Below the pieces are notes generated by a model, which was not told the DNA's origin, did no database searches, and saw only the letters and a program-made list of their open reading frames with translations. From Streptomyces genisteinicus (GTDB taxonomy: Bacteria > Actinomycetota > Actinomycetes > Streptomycetales > Streptomycetaceae), in assembly GCF_014489615.1 (NCBI RefSeq), contig NZ_CP060825.1, positions 916,001 to 980,000 on the forward strand: DNA of 64,000 bases, written 5' to 3'. Numbering within the stretch: the first letter of the stretch is position 1; each line of letters opens with the position of its first letter. A program made the position numbers and the translations under genes. Below are positions 53,550-62,514 of this stretch, in pieces.

Positions 53550-54143
53550 TCAGACCGCCCGGTCGCGCCTGCGCCGGGCCAGTTCGTCGGCCGGGTTGTT
53601 GCCGATCAGCGTCTCGCCGGTGTCCACCCGCTCGCCGTGCAGCTGGGACAGCGCGGCTTCCACGTCGCGCCACACCACGCCGACGGCGATGCCGAAGATC
53701 CCCTGCCCGCCCTGGAGCAGGTCGACCACCTCGTCGGGGGACGAGCACTCGTAGACGGTGGCGCCGTCACTCATCAGCGTCATGCGCTCCAGGTCCCGGA
53801 ACCCTCGGGCCCGCAGGTGCTGGACCGCGGCACGGATGTTCTGGAGGGCGACGCCCGTGTCCAGGAAACGCTTGACGATCTTGAGCACCACGACATCGCG
53901 GAAGCTGTAGAGCCGCTGGGTGCCCGAGCCGTAGGCGGCCCGCACACTCGGCTCGACGAGGCCCGTGCGCGCCCAGTAGTCGAGCTGCCGATAGGTGATG
54001 CCCGCCGCCGCACACGCGGTGGGGCCGCGGTATCCGATGGTGTCCGGTGAAGGGTCTGCCGCGCTGTCGTGCAGCGGATACGGCCCGCCTTCCACCGGAA
54101 TCCCGGGGCCGCCCCCAGCCGTACTGTCGCCGCTGCTTCTCAC
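53550..54143 (-). CDS. MerR family transcriptional regulator (Rv1830-like)
   Basis: A 197-residue MerR protein with a disordered N-terminus (~45 residues), then GYRGPTACAAAGITYRQLDYWARTGLVEPSVRAAYGSGTQRLYSFRDVVVLKIVKRFLDTG, the winged helix. The C-terminal region contains MTLMSDGATVYECSSPDEVVDLLQGGQGIFGIAV. It lacks the metal-binding cysteine pattern of classic MerR proteins. Orthologues next to gcvP and a DUF151 gene occur across actinobacteria (Rv1830 in M. tuberculosis, from memory). The GTG at 54143 has GGAGG 5 bases upstream. Confidence 0.9.
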   Translation of the reverse strand: MRSSGDSTAGGGPGIPVEGGPYPLHDSAADPSPDTIGYRGPTACAAAGITYRQLDYWARTGLVEPSVRAAYGSGTQRLYSFRDVVVLKIVKRFLDTGVALQNIRAAVQHLRARGFRDLERMTLMSDGATVYECSSPDEVVDLLQGGQGIFGIAVGVVWRDVEAALSQLHGERVDTGETLIGNNPADELARRRRDRAV

Positions 54144-54401
54144 GCCGACCTCCGTCCTTGACCTGCCACCTCGAAGGTAGGGAGTCACCGGGGGTGCGTC
54201 AACGATCGCCACACTCGGCACGCCGAGTGATAATCACCCTGAGAGTGGTTTCCCGTGCCCTGATTGCGGGAAAGGCTACTCGAATGTGCCCGGGTCGCCG
54301 GCCGCCGACACCGGCCGCAGAGGGGCCAGACAGGGGTTACCGCCCGTCACGTCACCGACTGTGGTCGAAATCCGTCCGCACGGTCACCAGGGGTAACCGA
54401 C

Positions 54402-54875
54402 TCACTGGTTGCTGGTACCGAAGTCCTCGGGCGAGATCTGGTCGAGGAACTCGCGGAACTTCTCCACCTCGTCCTCCTGCTCGTCGGGGATGGCGATGCC
54501 GGCGTCGTCGAGCACACCGTCGCTGCCGTAGATCGGCGTACCGGTGCGCAGGGCCAGCGCTATGGCGTCCGAGGGCCTGGCGCTGACCTCGACACCGCTG
54601 GCGAAGACCAGCTCCGCGTAGAAGACGCCCTCGCGGAGGTCGGTGATGCGGACCTCGGTGAGCTCCTGGCCCACCGCCTCCAGGACGTCCTTGAAGAGGT
54701 CGTGCGTCAGCGGCCGCGGAGGGGCCATCCCCTGCTGCGCGAAAGCGATCGCGGTCGCCTCCCCGGGGCCGATCCAGATGGGGAGGAACCGGTCGCCTCC
54801 CACTTCACGCAGGAGAACGATCGGCTGGTTCGAGGGCATTTCGACCCGGACACCCACAACGTCGAGCTCGTTCAC
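54402..54875 (-). CDS. DUF151 bifunctional nuclease family protein
   Basis: A 157-residue protein with the DUF151/BFN signature: LDVVGVRVEMPSNQPIVLLREVGGDRFLPIWIGPGEATAIAFAQQG, then HDLFKDVLEAVGQELTEVRITDLREGVFYAELVF and SARPSDAIALALRTGTPIYGSDGVLDDAGI. The Mycobacterium orthologue (Rv1829) and the plant protein have been reported to have DNase/RNase activity. It sits between two merR genes, as in mycobacteria. A -10 box TAGGGT 6 bp before the GTG suggests a leaderless mRNA. Confidence 0.92.
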   Translation of the reverse strand: MNELDVVGVRVEMPSNQPIVLLREVGGDRFLPIWIGPGEATAIAFAQQGMAPPRPLTHDLFKDVLEAVGQELTEVRITDLREGVFYAELVFASGVEVSARPSDAIALALRTGTPIYGSDGVLDDAGIAIPDEQEDEVEKFREFLDQISPEDFGTSNQ

Positions 54876-54881
54876 ACAGCA

Positions 54882-54887
54882 ACCCTA
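54882..54887 (-). promoter_or_regulatory. -10 box of the DUF151 gene, leaderless
   Basis: TAGGGT on the minus strand ends 6 bases before the GTG at 54875. Confidence 0.5.
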
Positions 54888-54928
54888 GGACGTGCGCGCG
54901 GGGTTTGGGTAGTCGGGCTGGGCCAAGA

Positions 54929-55669
54929 TCAGGTCAGCCTGACCCCGAGGGCGCTCTGCACCAGCACCGTGTGGAGCCGCACGGACAGCTCCGCGAGCTC
55001 CTTGGCGGTGGCCTCCGCATGGGCCCTGGTCTGCGGATTGCGGTGCCTGCGCAAGGGTGCGACCACCTGTTCGACGAGCCCCGCGTCCCGTTCCGCGGAC
55101 GCCTTCATCGCCCGCAGATGCCTCGGCTCGAGTCCGAACCGCCCCAGATCCGTGACGAGCCGGGCGACCGTGACGGCCTCGGGGTCGTAGCCGCCGCTGT
55201 CGTCGGCCGCCAGCAGCCCGTACGACTCCCACTCGCCGAGTTCCTCGTCGGTGACCTCGGCCGCGGCCAGCAGCTCGGCCCGGCCCAGCCGCCGGACGGT
55301 GGGGCGGTCGTCCGCCGCGTCCGCCCCGTCGGCGGGCCCGCCCTGCGGGCCCTGGGCGGGCAGCTGGATCTGCTCCCCGCGCTCCAGGGCGTCGAGCTGC
55401 TCACGGATGACCTTGAGCGGCAGGTAGTGGTCACGCTGCATCCTCAGGACGAGAGCGAGCCGCTCCACGTCATGCGGCGTGAACTTGCGGTACCCCGAGG
55501 GGGACCGCATGGGCTCCACGAGCCCCTCGGCCTCCAGGAAACGGATCTTGGAGATCGTCACCTCGGGGAACTCGTCCCGCAGCCGGGTGAGCACCGTACC
55601 GATGCTCATCGGCCGTTCGCCCTGAGCGGCGGTGCCGTGACCGGCACCGCCCTGGGGTGTGCGCAGCAT
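54929..55669 (-). CDS. ftsR: MerR family regulator, FtsR-like
   Basis: A 246-residue MerR protein: MSIGTVLTRLRDEFPEVTISKIRFLEAEGLVEPMRSPSGYRKFTPHDVERLALVLRMQRDHYLPLKVIREQLDALERGE (winged helix about 21-100), then an Ala/Asp-rich linker and a second helical domain. The 'FPEVTISKIRFLEAEGL' recognition region is that of FtsR, shown in Corynebacterium to activate ftsZ and encoded next to the GarA/OdhI homologue, as here. The ATG at 55669 has AGGGAAGG upstream. The FHA gene is 41 bp upstream on the same strand. Confidence 0.9.
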   Translation of the reverse strand: MLRTPQGGAGHGTAAQGERPMSIGTVLTRLRDEFPEVTISKIRFLEAEGLVEPMRSPSGYRKFTPHDVERLALVLRMQRDHYLPLKVIREQLDALERGEQIQLPAQGPQGGPADGADAADDRPTVRRLGRAELLAAAEVTDEELGEWESYGLLAADDSGGYDPEAVTVARLVTDLGRFGLEPRHLRAMKASAERDAGLVEQVVAPLRRHRNPQTRAHAEATAKELAELSVRLHTVLVQSALGVRLT

Positions 55670-55710
55670 GTGCCTTCCCTGGGTGCTCCCCGGACGGCGT
55701 CCGGGGAGGC

Positions 55711-56538
55711 TCAGATGCCCCGCTGGCTCGCGTAGAAGACCAGCCGGTACTTGCCGATCTGGACCTCGTCGCCGTTGGACAGGACGACGGAGTCGATCCG
55801 CTCGCGGTTGACGTAGGTGCCGTTGAGGCTGCCGACGTCGGCGACGGTGAAGCCGCCGTCCGCGCCCCTGCGGAACTCCACGTGACGACGCGACACCGTC
55901 ACGTCGTCGAGGAAGATGTCGCTCTGGGGGTGGCGGCCCGCCGTGGTCAGCTCGCCGTCGAGGAGGAAGCGGCTGCCCGAGTTGGGGCCGCGACGCACCA
56001 CGAGGAGAGCCGATCCGAGGGGCAGCGCGTCGACGGCGGCCTGCGCCTCCGGCGACAGCGACGGCAGCGCGGTCTGGCCCGTCACCTCGGAGTCGTACGC
56101 CTCGATCCCGGAGATCGAGATGGTCGACGTCGTCTCCGAGGCGCGCTCGGCGGGGACCCCGCCGCGCAGCGGCGCACCGCAGTTGGAGCAGAACCGGGCG
56201 GCATCGGGGTTCCGGTGGCCGCACCTCGTACACACCGGCGAGCCGGCCATGGACGGATCCTCCTGCCGCGGCTGTCCCGCGTGGGGATTGGTCGCGTACG
56301 GGTCCTGGGCAAACCCTCCACCCGCACTTGATGGTTCCCCGAAACCTATGCGCCCGGCACCGGCAGGGTCAACAGACGACGCGCCCGCTCCGCCCGAATT
56401 GTCGCCGGCCGCGATCTGGTCGCGGAACAGCGGGCGCTCCCCGCCCTGATCCTCGCTCTGGCCGTGACGCGGCGCGCGGTGACGGGCGTTGCCGTCCTCG
56501 CGTGCGCTCTTGCCGAACAACTTCGCAAACAACTTCAC
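55711..56538 (-). CDS. garA: FHA domain protein, GarA/OdhI homologue with zinc ribbon
   Basis: 275 residues: a hydrophilic N-terminal region (1-96), a zinc ribbon CTRC (103-106) with CSNC (117-120), the conserved phospho-threonine motif ETTS (135-138) and a C-terminal FHA domain with GR (201-202), SRRH (216-219) and NGT (239-241). In mycobacteria and corynebacteria the Thr is phosphorylated by PknB/PknG-type kinases, and the unphosphorylated form inhibits 2-oxoglutarate dehydrogenase and activates glutamate dehydrogenase. The mycobacterial protein is ~160 residues; here an extra ~95-residue N-terminal region is present. An internal ATG (M97) just before the zinc ribbon could give a GarA-sized form. 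Confidence 0.93.
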   Translation of the reverse strand: MKLFAKLFGKSAREDGNARHRAPRHGQSEDQGGERPLFRDQIAAGDNSGGAGASSVDPAGAGRIGFGEPSSAGGGFAQDPYATNPHAGQPRQEDPSMAGSPVCTRCGHRNPDAARFCSNCGAPLRGGVPAERASETTSTISISGIEAYDSEVTGQTALPSLSPEAQAAVDALPLGSALLVVRRGPNSGSRFLLDGELTTAGRHPQSDIFLDDVTVSRRHVEFRRGADGGFTVADVGSLNGTYVNRERIDSVVLSNGDEVQIGKYRLVFYASQRGI

Positions 56539-56728
56539 GGGCGTTTCCCCTTGACCGAAATAGACCCGCCCGTGGGGCAGGACGAACCCTGAACGAACAC
56601 ACCTGCCGCCTCGGACATTCTCACAACGTCCGTGACCACCTGACAGTTTCCACCACGCGACGCCGATCCTGCGCGCCGCCCCCCTGCAATCTCCTGCCCT
56701 GGGCCGGCAGCCCCCATGTCCCCCCGAT

Positions 56729-57580
56729 TCACTGCGATGACGACCGAGCGTAGTCAGGCCGCTCCGCCGGTCGCAAGGCGTCGACGACGATCTTCTCCGA
56801 ACGCACCACGGTGGCCGTGGCCTGCTCCTTCTCCAGCGTCTGGACGACTCCGCCCGGGATGTTGAGGGCGGGCTCCAGATCCTGGGGCTTGCCGATCACC
56901 TTGAAGGTGTAGGGCGCGCTGATGCCCCGGCCGTCCACCTCCACGTCCCCGGCGGTGCCGGAGAAGTACGAATTGGCCACCACCCGCGCTCCGTTGACCT
57001 GGATCGCCTCGGCGCCCGCCGCCCGCAGCTCCTGGATCGTGTCGAGCAGCATGTCGGGCTCCACGGTGCCGGACGGGTCCGCGATGGTCAGCGTGATCCC
57101 GGGGCCCTGCGCCGCCACCGTCCCGGCCAGGATCCCGAGCTGCTGCTCCTTCTGGAGCGTCTGCTTGCGGGCCTCCTCTGCCTGGTCGGAGCTGTTCTCC
57201 AGCTCGGTCCGCTGCTCCTCGAGGCGCTGCTTCTCGTCCTGGAGGCGCTGGGTCCGGTTGTCGAGCTCGTCGAGGATGCGCACGAGGTCCTCCTGCCGGG
57301 CTCCCCGCAGCGCGCTGTCGTCGCTGTTGGAGCGGACCTGGATGGCGAGCCCGAGCCCGAGGACGAAGAGCAGCACGGCGACGATCAGCTGGGCACGGGT
57401 CACCCTCGGCGGCCAGAGCGCGGCCCCCAGGCGCCGCCTGCCCGACTCCTGGTCCGGTCCGCCGGGCGGGGCGGCCGCAGCGGGCGCGGCGGGCGCGGGC
57501 GGGGCCATCGGCGGCAGCGGTTCGCGGCGCGGCTCCGGGGAGCCGCCCTGTGGCCTGTCGTCACTGTTCATGTGCGTCAC
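56729..57580 (-). CDS. DUF881 family membrane protein
   Basis: 283 residues: Pro/Ala-rich cytoplasmic N-terminus, one membrane helix (about 62-82, AQLIVAVLLFVLGLGLAIQV), a coiled coil (about 95-140, rich in Glu/Gln/Arg) and the DUF881 domain (GPGITLTIADPSG, IQELRAAGAEAIQVNGARVVANSYF, APYTFKVIGKPQDLEPALN). Start overlaps the sbp stop by 4 bp (GTGA), so DUF881-sbp-DUF881 form one coupled operon. The same triplet exists in mycobacteria (Rv1823-Rv1825, from memory). A role in envelope or division is often proposed but not proven. Confidence 0.9.
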   Translation of the reverse strand: MTHMNSDDRPQGGSPEPRREPLPPMAPPAPAAPAAAAPPGGPDQESGRRRLGAALWPPRVTRAQLIVAVLLFVLGLGLAIQVRSNSDDSALRGARQEDLVRILDELDNRTQRLQDEKQRLEEQRTELENSSDQAEEARKQTLQKEQQLGILAGTVAAQGPGITLTIADPSGTVEPDMLLDTIQELRAAGAEAIQVNGARVVANSYFSGTAGDVEVDGRGISAPYTFKVIGKPQDLEPALNIPGGVVQTLEKEQATATVVRSEKIVVDALRPAERPDYARSSSQ

Positions 57581-57909
57581 GCCCGGAAGACATGGCGGCG
57601 GATGGCCGCGGCGTTCGAGAAGATCCTGATGCCCAGGACGACGACCACCCCGGTCGACAGCTGGGCGCCGACGCCGAGCTTGTCGCCGAGGAAGACGATG
57701 AGCGCGGCGACCACGACGTTGGAGAGGAACGAGACGACGAAGACCTTGTCCACGAAGATGCCGTCCAGCATGGCCCGCAGGCCGCCGAAGACGGCGTCGA
57801 GCGCGGCCACCACCGCGATCGGCAGGTAGGGCTCGACCACCGCCGGCACCTCGGGCCGGACCAGCAGTCCGACCACGACTCCCACGACGAGGCCCAGTAC
57901 GGCGATCAC
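57577..57909 (-). CDS. sbp: small basic protein Sbp (DUF1290)
   Basis: A 110-residue membrane protein with about three hydrophobic segments (MIAVLGLVVGVVVGLLV; LPIAVVAALDAVFGGLRAML; VVVAALIVFLGDKLGVG) and the conserved FVDKVFVVSFLSN and GIRIFSNAAAIRRH. Matches Sbp of Bacillus, encoded near division genes there. Coupled at both ends to DUF881 genes by 4-bp overlaps. Confidence 0.93.
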   Translation of the reverse strand: MIAVLGLVVGVVVGLLVRPEVPAVVEPYLPIAVVAALDAVFGGLRAMLDGIFVDKVFVVSFLSNVVVAALIVFLGDKLGVGAQLSTGVVVVLGIRIFSNAAAIRRHVFRA

Positions 57910-58832
57910 GATGTGCCCTTCTCTGTCTCGGCCGCGTCCTGCCCGCCGCCTGGCGCGGCGGCGTCGGTCTCCGGCTCTGCGGTACGTACGATCAGGCTCG
58001 GAGCCGCGGGGAGCCGTACCGACTCCTCGGCCGAGATCCTCGTGCGGATGCCGAAGCTCTCCTGGAGCGCGTGCAGGTACAGCCCGTCGGCGCTGTCCTG
58101 GAAGGCGGTGCTCAGCTTCTCGCCGTCACCCACCGCCAGCACGGTGTACGGGGGCACCAGCGGCCGGTTGTCGACCAGTATGGCGTCGCCCGCGGCACGG
58201 ATCGCCGACAGCGCGGTGAGGCGCTGCCCGTTGATGGCCACGGCCTCCGCGCCGGACTCCCACAGGCCGTTGACGACACGCTGCATGTCGCGGTCGCGCA
58301 CCCGCCCGGTATCGGAGAACCCGCTGCTCTCGCGCGGCCCGTCGCCGCTCTGGTCGGTGCCCTTGGCGTCGTCCACGACCAGTTTGACGCCCGGCCCCTC
58401 GACCGGGGTTGCTCCGGCCAGCAGGCCGGTGAGGTCGGCGTGCCCGCCGCCGTCCTCGCTCAGGGCCTTGCGCTGACGCTCCTGGACGTCGGCGCGCAGC
58501 GCTTCCACGCTGCGCTCCAGCTCGTCCACGGAGTCCGTCTGCGCCTCGACCCTGTCGATGAGTTCGACGCGCTCCTTGGCGAGCACGGGCGCCGAGACGC
58601 GCGCCTCGGCGGCGCCCACGGTCACCACGGCGGCCGCGAGGACGAGCCCGGCGGCGAGGCCCAGCCTGGCGCGCAGCGTCTTCGGCAGACCGCCGTTCTC
58701 GGCGCGGCGCGCGGCGGCCTCGGCATAGCCGTCGTCGAGGCTGTGCTCCATGACGTTGGTCAGCAGCGACATGGAGGCGTCGGGGCGCACCGGCGGTGAA
58801 CCGGTACTCCGAACGGGGGGCGGCTGCGACAT
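57906..58832 (-). CDS. DUF881 family membrane protein (first of the triplet)
   Basis: About 308 residues: short cytoplasmic part, one membrane helix (about 55-75), coiled coil (RVEAQTDSVDELERSVEALRADVQERQRKAL) and a DUF881 domain (GPGVKLVVDDAKG, VVNGLWESGAEAVAINGQRLTALSAIRAAG, PPYTVLAVGDGEKLSTAF). Its DUF881 domain and that of the gene at 56729 are paralogous. The ATG at 58832 is my choice; an ATG three codons upstream is possible, as neither has a clear ribosome binding site. Confidence 0.88.
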   Translation of the reverse strand: MSQPPPVRSTGSPPVRPDASMSLLTNVMEHSLDDGYAEAAARRAENGGLPKTLRARLGLAAGLVLAAAVVTVGAAEARVSAPVLAKERVELIDRVEAQTDSVDELERSVEALRADVQERQRKALSEDGGGHADLTGLLAGATPVEGPGVKLVVDDAKGTDQSGDGPRESSGFSDTGRVRDRDMQRVVNGLWESGAEAVAINGQRLTALSAIRAAGDAILVDNRPLVPPYTVLAVGDGEKLSTAFQDSADGLYLHALQESFGIRTRISAEESVRLPAAPSLIVRTAEPETDAAAPGGGQDAAETEKGTS

Positions 58833-58931
58833 GCCGCACATCGTCGCACGTCGCAGCCGCTACCGCCGAATGGCCCCACCGCTCGCCCCGGCGGCCGTCT
58901 CAGACGGCGGCCGGGGCCGCCCTCACGGGTG

Positions 58932-61427
58932 TCACTTCCCCGCGCTGTCCACGACCGCCGCCCACTCGTCGAGCAGGGCCTGCGCGGAGGTGTCGTCCGG
59001 CCCCTCGGCCCACAGATGGGTGACGGCCTCGGCCGGGTCGGGCAGCACCATCACCCAGCGCCCGTCGGCCTCGACCACCCGCACGCCGTCGGTGGTGTCG
59101 ACGTGCCGGTCACCGGCGGCCTCGACCACCCGCCGCATCACCAGGCCCTTGACCGCCCACGGGGTGGCCAGGTCGCGCTTCAGGACGTGGGCGCGCGGGA
59201 TCCGGGCGTCGATCTGGCTGAGCGTGAGCTGCGTCCGGGCCACCAGGCCCACCAGGCGGACGAACGCGGCCGCGCCGTCGAAGACGCTGCTGAACTCCGG
59301 GACGATGAAGCCGCCCCGCCCGTCGCCGCCGAAGATGGTGGTGTCCTCGCGGCCCACGCGCGTGAGGTCGTCCGGGGACGTGGTCGTCCATTCGACCTGC
59401 GTCCCGTGGTAGGCCGCGACCTGTTCGGCGATGCGCGTCGTGGTCACCGGCAGGGCCACCCGCCCGCTGCGCCGCTCGGCCGCGACCAGGTCGAGGAGGA
59501 CCAGCAGTGCCCGGTCGTCCTCCACGATGCGTCCGCGCTCGTCGACGAGCGAGAACCGCTCGCCGACCGGGTCGAACCGCACGCCGAACGCCGCCCGTGC
59601 CGAGGCCACGATCTCGCCGAGCCGGACCATGCCTGCTCTTCGCGACTCGACCGACTCGGTCGGCCGGGACTCGTCGAGTCCGGGGTTGATCGTCAGGGCG
59701 TCCACTCCGAGGCGGCCGAGGAGGCTGGGCAGGACGAGTCCGGCGCTGCCGTTGGACGCGTCGACGACGACCTTGAGCCCGGAGTCGGCGATCCCGGTGG
59801 TGTCCACGTTGCGCAGCAGCGATCCCGTGTACGAGTCGAAGACGCTCGACGGGAAGTGCAGGTCGCCGATCTCGCCGGGGAAGGCCCGCCGGTACTCCTG
59901 GCGCGCGTAGACGCGGTCGAGCTTGCGCTGGCCGCCCTGGGACAGGTCGGCACCCCGCGCGTCAAAGAACATGATGTCCACCGAGTCGGGCACACCCGGT
60001 GACGTCCGGATCATGATGCCGCCGGCGCTGCCCCGGGCGGTCTGCTGCCGGGCGACGGGCAGTGGCACGTTCTCCAGGTCGCGCACGTCGATCGCGCTGG
60101 CCTGGAGGGCGGAGATCACGGCCCGCTTCAGCGCTCGCGCGCCGCGGGAGTGGTCACGCGCCGTGGTGACGGTGGCGCCCTTCTTCAGGGTCGTGGCGTA
60201 CGCGCCGGCGAGCCGGACGACCACTTCGGGAGTGATCTCCACGTTGAGGATGCCGGTGACGCCGCGGGCGCCGAAGAGGTGCGCCTGTCCCCGGGACTCC
60301 CAGATGACGGAGGTGTTGACGAAGGCGCCGGCCTCGATCGTCTTGAACGGGTACACCCGCACGTTGCCCTGGACGATCGATTCCTCTCCGATGAGGCACT
60401 CGTCGCCGATCACGGCGCCGTCCTCGATCCGGGAGGCGCGCATGATGTCCGTGTTCTTGCCGACCACGCAGCCGCGGAGGTTGCTCTGCTGGCCGACGTA
60501 GACGTTGTCGTGGATGACGGCCTTGTGGAGGAAGGCGCCCGACTTCACGACGACGTTGGACCCGATGACGGTGTGCTCGCGGATCTCGACACCCGGCTCG
60601 ACCTTCGCGTAGTCGCCGATGTAGAGCGGTCCGCGCAGCACGGCGTCGGGATGCACCTCGGCGCCTTCCGCGACCCAGACTCCCGGCGAGATCTCGAACC
60701 CGTCGAGTTCGACGTCCACCTTGCGTTCGAGGACGTCCGCCTGCGCCTTCACATAGCTCTCGTGGGTGCCGACGTCCTCCCAGTAGCCCTCGGCGACGTA
60801 GCCGAAGATGGGCTTGCCCTCCTTCATGAGCTGGGGGAAGACGTCCCCGGACCAGTCGACGGGGACGTCGGCCTCGACGTAGTCGAAAACCTCGGGCTCC
60901 ATGACGTAGATTCCGGTGTTGACCGTGTCGGAGAAGACCTGGCCCCAGGTCGGCTTCTCCAGGAAGCGTTCGACCTTGCCCTCTTCGTCGACGATGGTGA
61001 TGCCGAATTCGAGCGGGTTCGGTACGCGGGTGAGGCAGACCGTGACGAGCGCGCCCTTCTCCTTGTGGAAGGCGATCAGGTCGGTCAGGTCGAAATCGGT
61101 GAGGGCGTCACCGGAAATGACGAGGAACGCGTCGTCCTTCAGCGCTTCCTCGGCGTTCTTCACGCTCCCCGCGGTACCGAGCGGCTTCTCCTCGTTCGCG
61201 TAGGTGAGCTCCATACCGAGCTCTTCGCCGTCCCCGAAGTAATTCTTGACCAGCGACGCGAGGAACTGCACGGTGACCACGGTCTCGGTCAGTCCGTGCC
61301 GTTTCAGCAGCCTCAGCACATGCTCCATGATGGGCCGGTTGGCCACCGGCAGGAGCGGCTTGGGCATGCTCGAGGTCATGGGGCGAAGCCTGGTTCCTTC
61401 GCCACCAGCCATCACGACGGCCTTCAT
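58932..61427 (-). CDS. mannose-1-phosphate guanylyltransferase/phosphomannomutase-like fusion
   Basis: 831 residues in three parts. 1-~235 is a nucleotidyltransferase with [13 protein letters not shown] (6-18), SMPKPLLPV and the SGDALTDFD loop near 104-112. ~250-~370 is a left-handed beta-helix of hexapeptide repeats ([23 protein letters not shown]). ~380-831 is a phosphohexomutase-like domain. The first part would make GDP-mannose (or another NDP-sugar) from sugar-1-phosphate. The mutase domain has lost the DGDGDR metal loop (GGDGRGG remains) and has a poor active-serine loop, so it may be non-catalytic. The next gene downstream starts 100 bp away. Confidence 0.9.
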   Translation of the reverse strand: MKAVVMAGGEGTRLRPMTSSMPKPLLPVANRPIMEHVLRLLKRHGLTETVVTVQFLASLVKNYFGDGEELGMELTYANEEKPLGTAGSVKNAEEALKDDAFLVISGDALTDFDLTDLIAFHKEKGALVTVCLTRVPNPLEFGITIVDEEGKVERFLEKPTWGQVFSDTVNTGIYVMEPEVFDYVEADVPVDWSGDVFPQLMKEGKPIFGYVAEGYWEDVGTHESYVKAQADVLERKVDVELDGFEISPGVWVAEGAEVHPDAVLRGPLYIGDYAKVEPGVEIREHTVIGSNVVVKSGAFLHKAVIHDNVYVGQQSNLRGCVVGKNTDIMRASRIEDGAVIGDECLIGEESIVQGNVRVYPFKTIEAGAFVNTSVIWESRGQAHLFGARGVTGILNVEITPEVVVRLAGAYATTLKKGATVTTARDHSRGARALKRAVISALQASAIDVRDLENVPLPVARQQTARGSAGGIMIRTSPGVPDSVDIMFFDARGADLSQGGQRKLDRVYARQEYRRAFPGEIGDLHFPSSVFDSYTGSLLRNVDTTGIADSGLKVVVDASNGSAGLVLPSLLGRLGVDALTINPGLDESRPTESVESRRAGMVRLGEIVASARAAFGVRFDPVGERFSLVDERGRIVEDDRALLVLLDLVAAERRSGRVALPVTTTRIAEQVAAYHGTQVEWTTTSPDDLTRVGREDTTIFGGDGRGGFIVPEFSSVFDGAAAFVRLVGLVARTQLTLSQIDARIPRAHVLKRDLATPWAVKGLVMRRVVEAAGDRHVDTTDGVRVVEADGRWVMVLPDPAEAVTHLWAEGPDDTSAQALLDEWAAVVDSAGK

Positions 61428-61536
61428 GTCGGAAGCGTCCTCCTTGAGAGATGACGGTCAGCCGACTTCGCCCGCTCGATGAGACCCGATGGTGGCATCC
61501 GCGGCCGGCCACACTGCTCGGCTACGCGTAACGGGG

Positions 61537-62145
61537 TCAATCGGCCGCTGCGTCCGCCTTGACGAGGCGGCGGACCTGGACCACATAGAGGATCCCTGCC
61601 CACCAATACAGTGTTGTACCCCATCCGGCGAATGCCCATCCGAAAACCGCCGCCAGTGACGCGAGCCACCCCGTCCCGTCACTCAGGAGCAGCAAGGGGA
61701 AGGCGTACATGAGGTTGAAGGTGGCGGCCTTGCCCAGGAAGTTCACCTGGGGCGGTGGGTAGCCGTGGCGCCGGAGGATTCCCACCATCACCAGCAGCAT
61801 CGCTTCGCGGGCGAGAAGCGCCAGGGTGAGCCAGAGGGGCAGAATCTCGCGCCAGGTCAGGCCGACCAGCGTCGACAGGATGTAGAGCCGGTCCGCGGCC
61901 GGGTCGAGGATTCGGCCGAGGCTGCTGATCTGGTTCCAGCGCCGGGCGAGCTTCCCGTCGAGGTAGTCGCTGATGCCGCTGAGCATCAGCACGAGCAGTG
62001 CCCAGCCGTCGGCCTTGGGCCCGCCGAACTCGGGAAGAAGGATCAGCCACAGGAAGAGCGGGACGCCGACGAGGCGTGCCATGCTGAGAATGTTCGGGAT
62101 GGTGAGTACCCGGTCCGTCTGAACGCGGGTCTCCTGGACCTCCAC
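61537..62145 (-). CDS. CDP-alcohol phosphatidyltransferase (PgsA-like)
   Basis: A 202-residue membrane enzyme with about five or six hydrophobic segments and the complete CDP-alcohol phosphotransferase motif DG(x2)AR(x8)G(x3)D(x3)D at D63, G64, A67, R68, G77, D81 and D85. It makes a phospholipid by exchanging CMP on CDP-diacylglycerol for an alcohol; phosphatidylglycerol phosphate or cardiolipin synthesis are candidates. The orthologue in mycobacteria (pgsA2 region) is in the same gene block. The GTG at 62145 has AGGAGG upstream; the longer frame has no support. Confidence 0.9.
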   Translation of the reverse strand: MEVQETRVQTDRVLTIPNILSMARLVGVPLFLWLILLPEFGGPKADGWALLVLMLSGISDYLDGKLARRWNQISSLGRILDPAADRLYILSTLVGLTWREILPLWLTLALLAREAMLLVMVGILRRHGYPPPQVNFLGKAATFNLMYAFPLLLLSDGTGWLASLAAVFGWAFAGWGTTLYWWAGILYVVQVRRLVKADAAAD

Positions 62146-62277
62146 CCGGGGGCCTCCTGTGGGAAACGTGCCTACGATGCTCCCCGACCTTACCCGTCCT
62201 CGGAGCACAGGCGGTCACAGGGGTGGCCGGCCGCGGGCGAACGGGCCCGCCGGCCGGCCGGATCGGCCCTGGAAACA

Positions 62278-62310
62278 ACTCAACCCCCGGACATGGTCCG
62301 GGGGTTGAGT
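62278..62310 (-). terminator. rRNA operon terminator
   Basis: Perfect 15-bp stem (62278-62292 with 62296-62310), 3-nt loop, 9 bases beyond the 5S 3' end, followed on the transcribed strand by TTGTTTCC. One of the few terminators here with a U-rich tail. Confidence 0.9.
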
Positions 62311-62318
62311 AACAATGA

Positions 62319-62437
62319 GTTCGGCGGCGTCCTACTCTCCCACAGGGTCCCCCCTGCAGTACCATCGGCGCTGAAAGGCTTAGCTTCCGGGTTCGGAATG
62401 TAACCGGGCGTTTCCCTAACGCTATGACCACCGAAAC
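62319..62437 (-). rRNA. rrf: 5S ribosomal RNA
   Basis: 119 nt on the minus strand, reading GTTTCGGTGGTCATAGCG at the 5' end, the conserved CCGAACCCGGAAGCTAAG block in the middle and GGAGAGTAGGACGCCGCCG near the 3' end. The terminal sequences pair. The 23S 3' end is about 77 bp upstream. Confidence 0.97.
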
Positions 62438-62514
62438 ACTATGAAGATCTCGAACTACCAGCCGGCAAAGGCGAGTTCGTTACTTCAGAACTAACACAGT
62501 GGACGCGAGCAACT

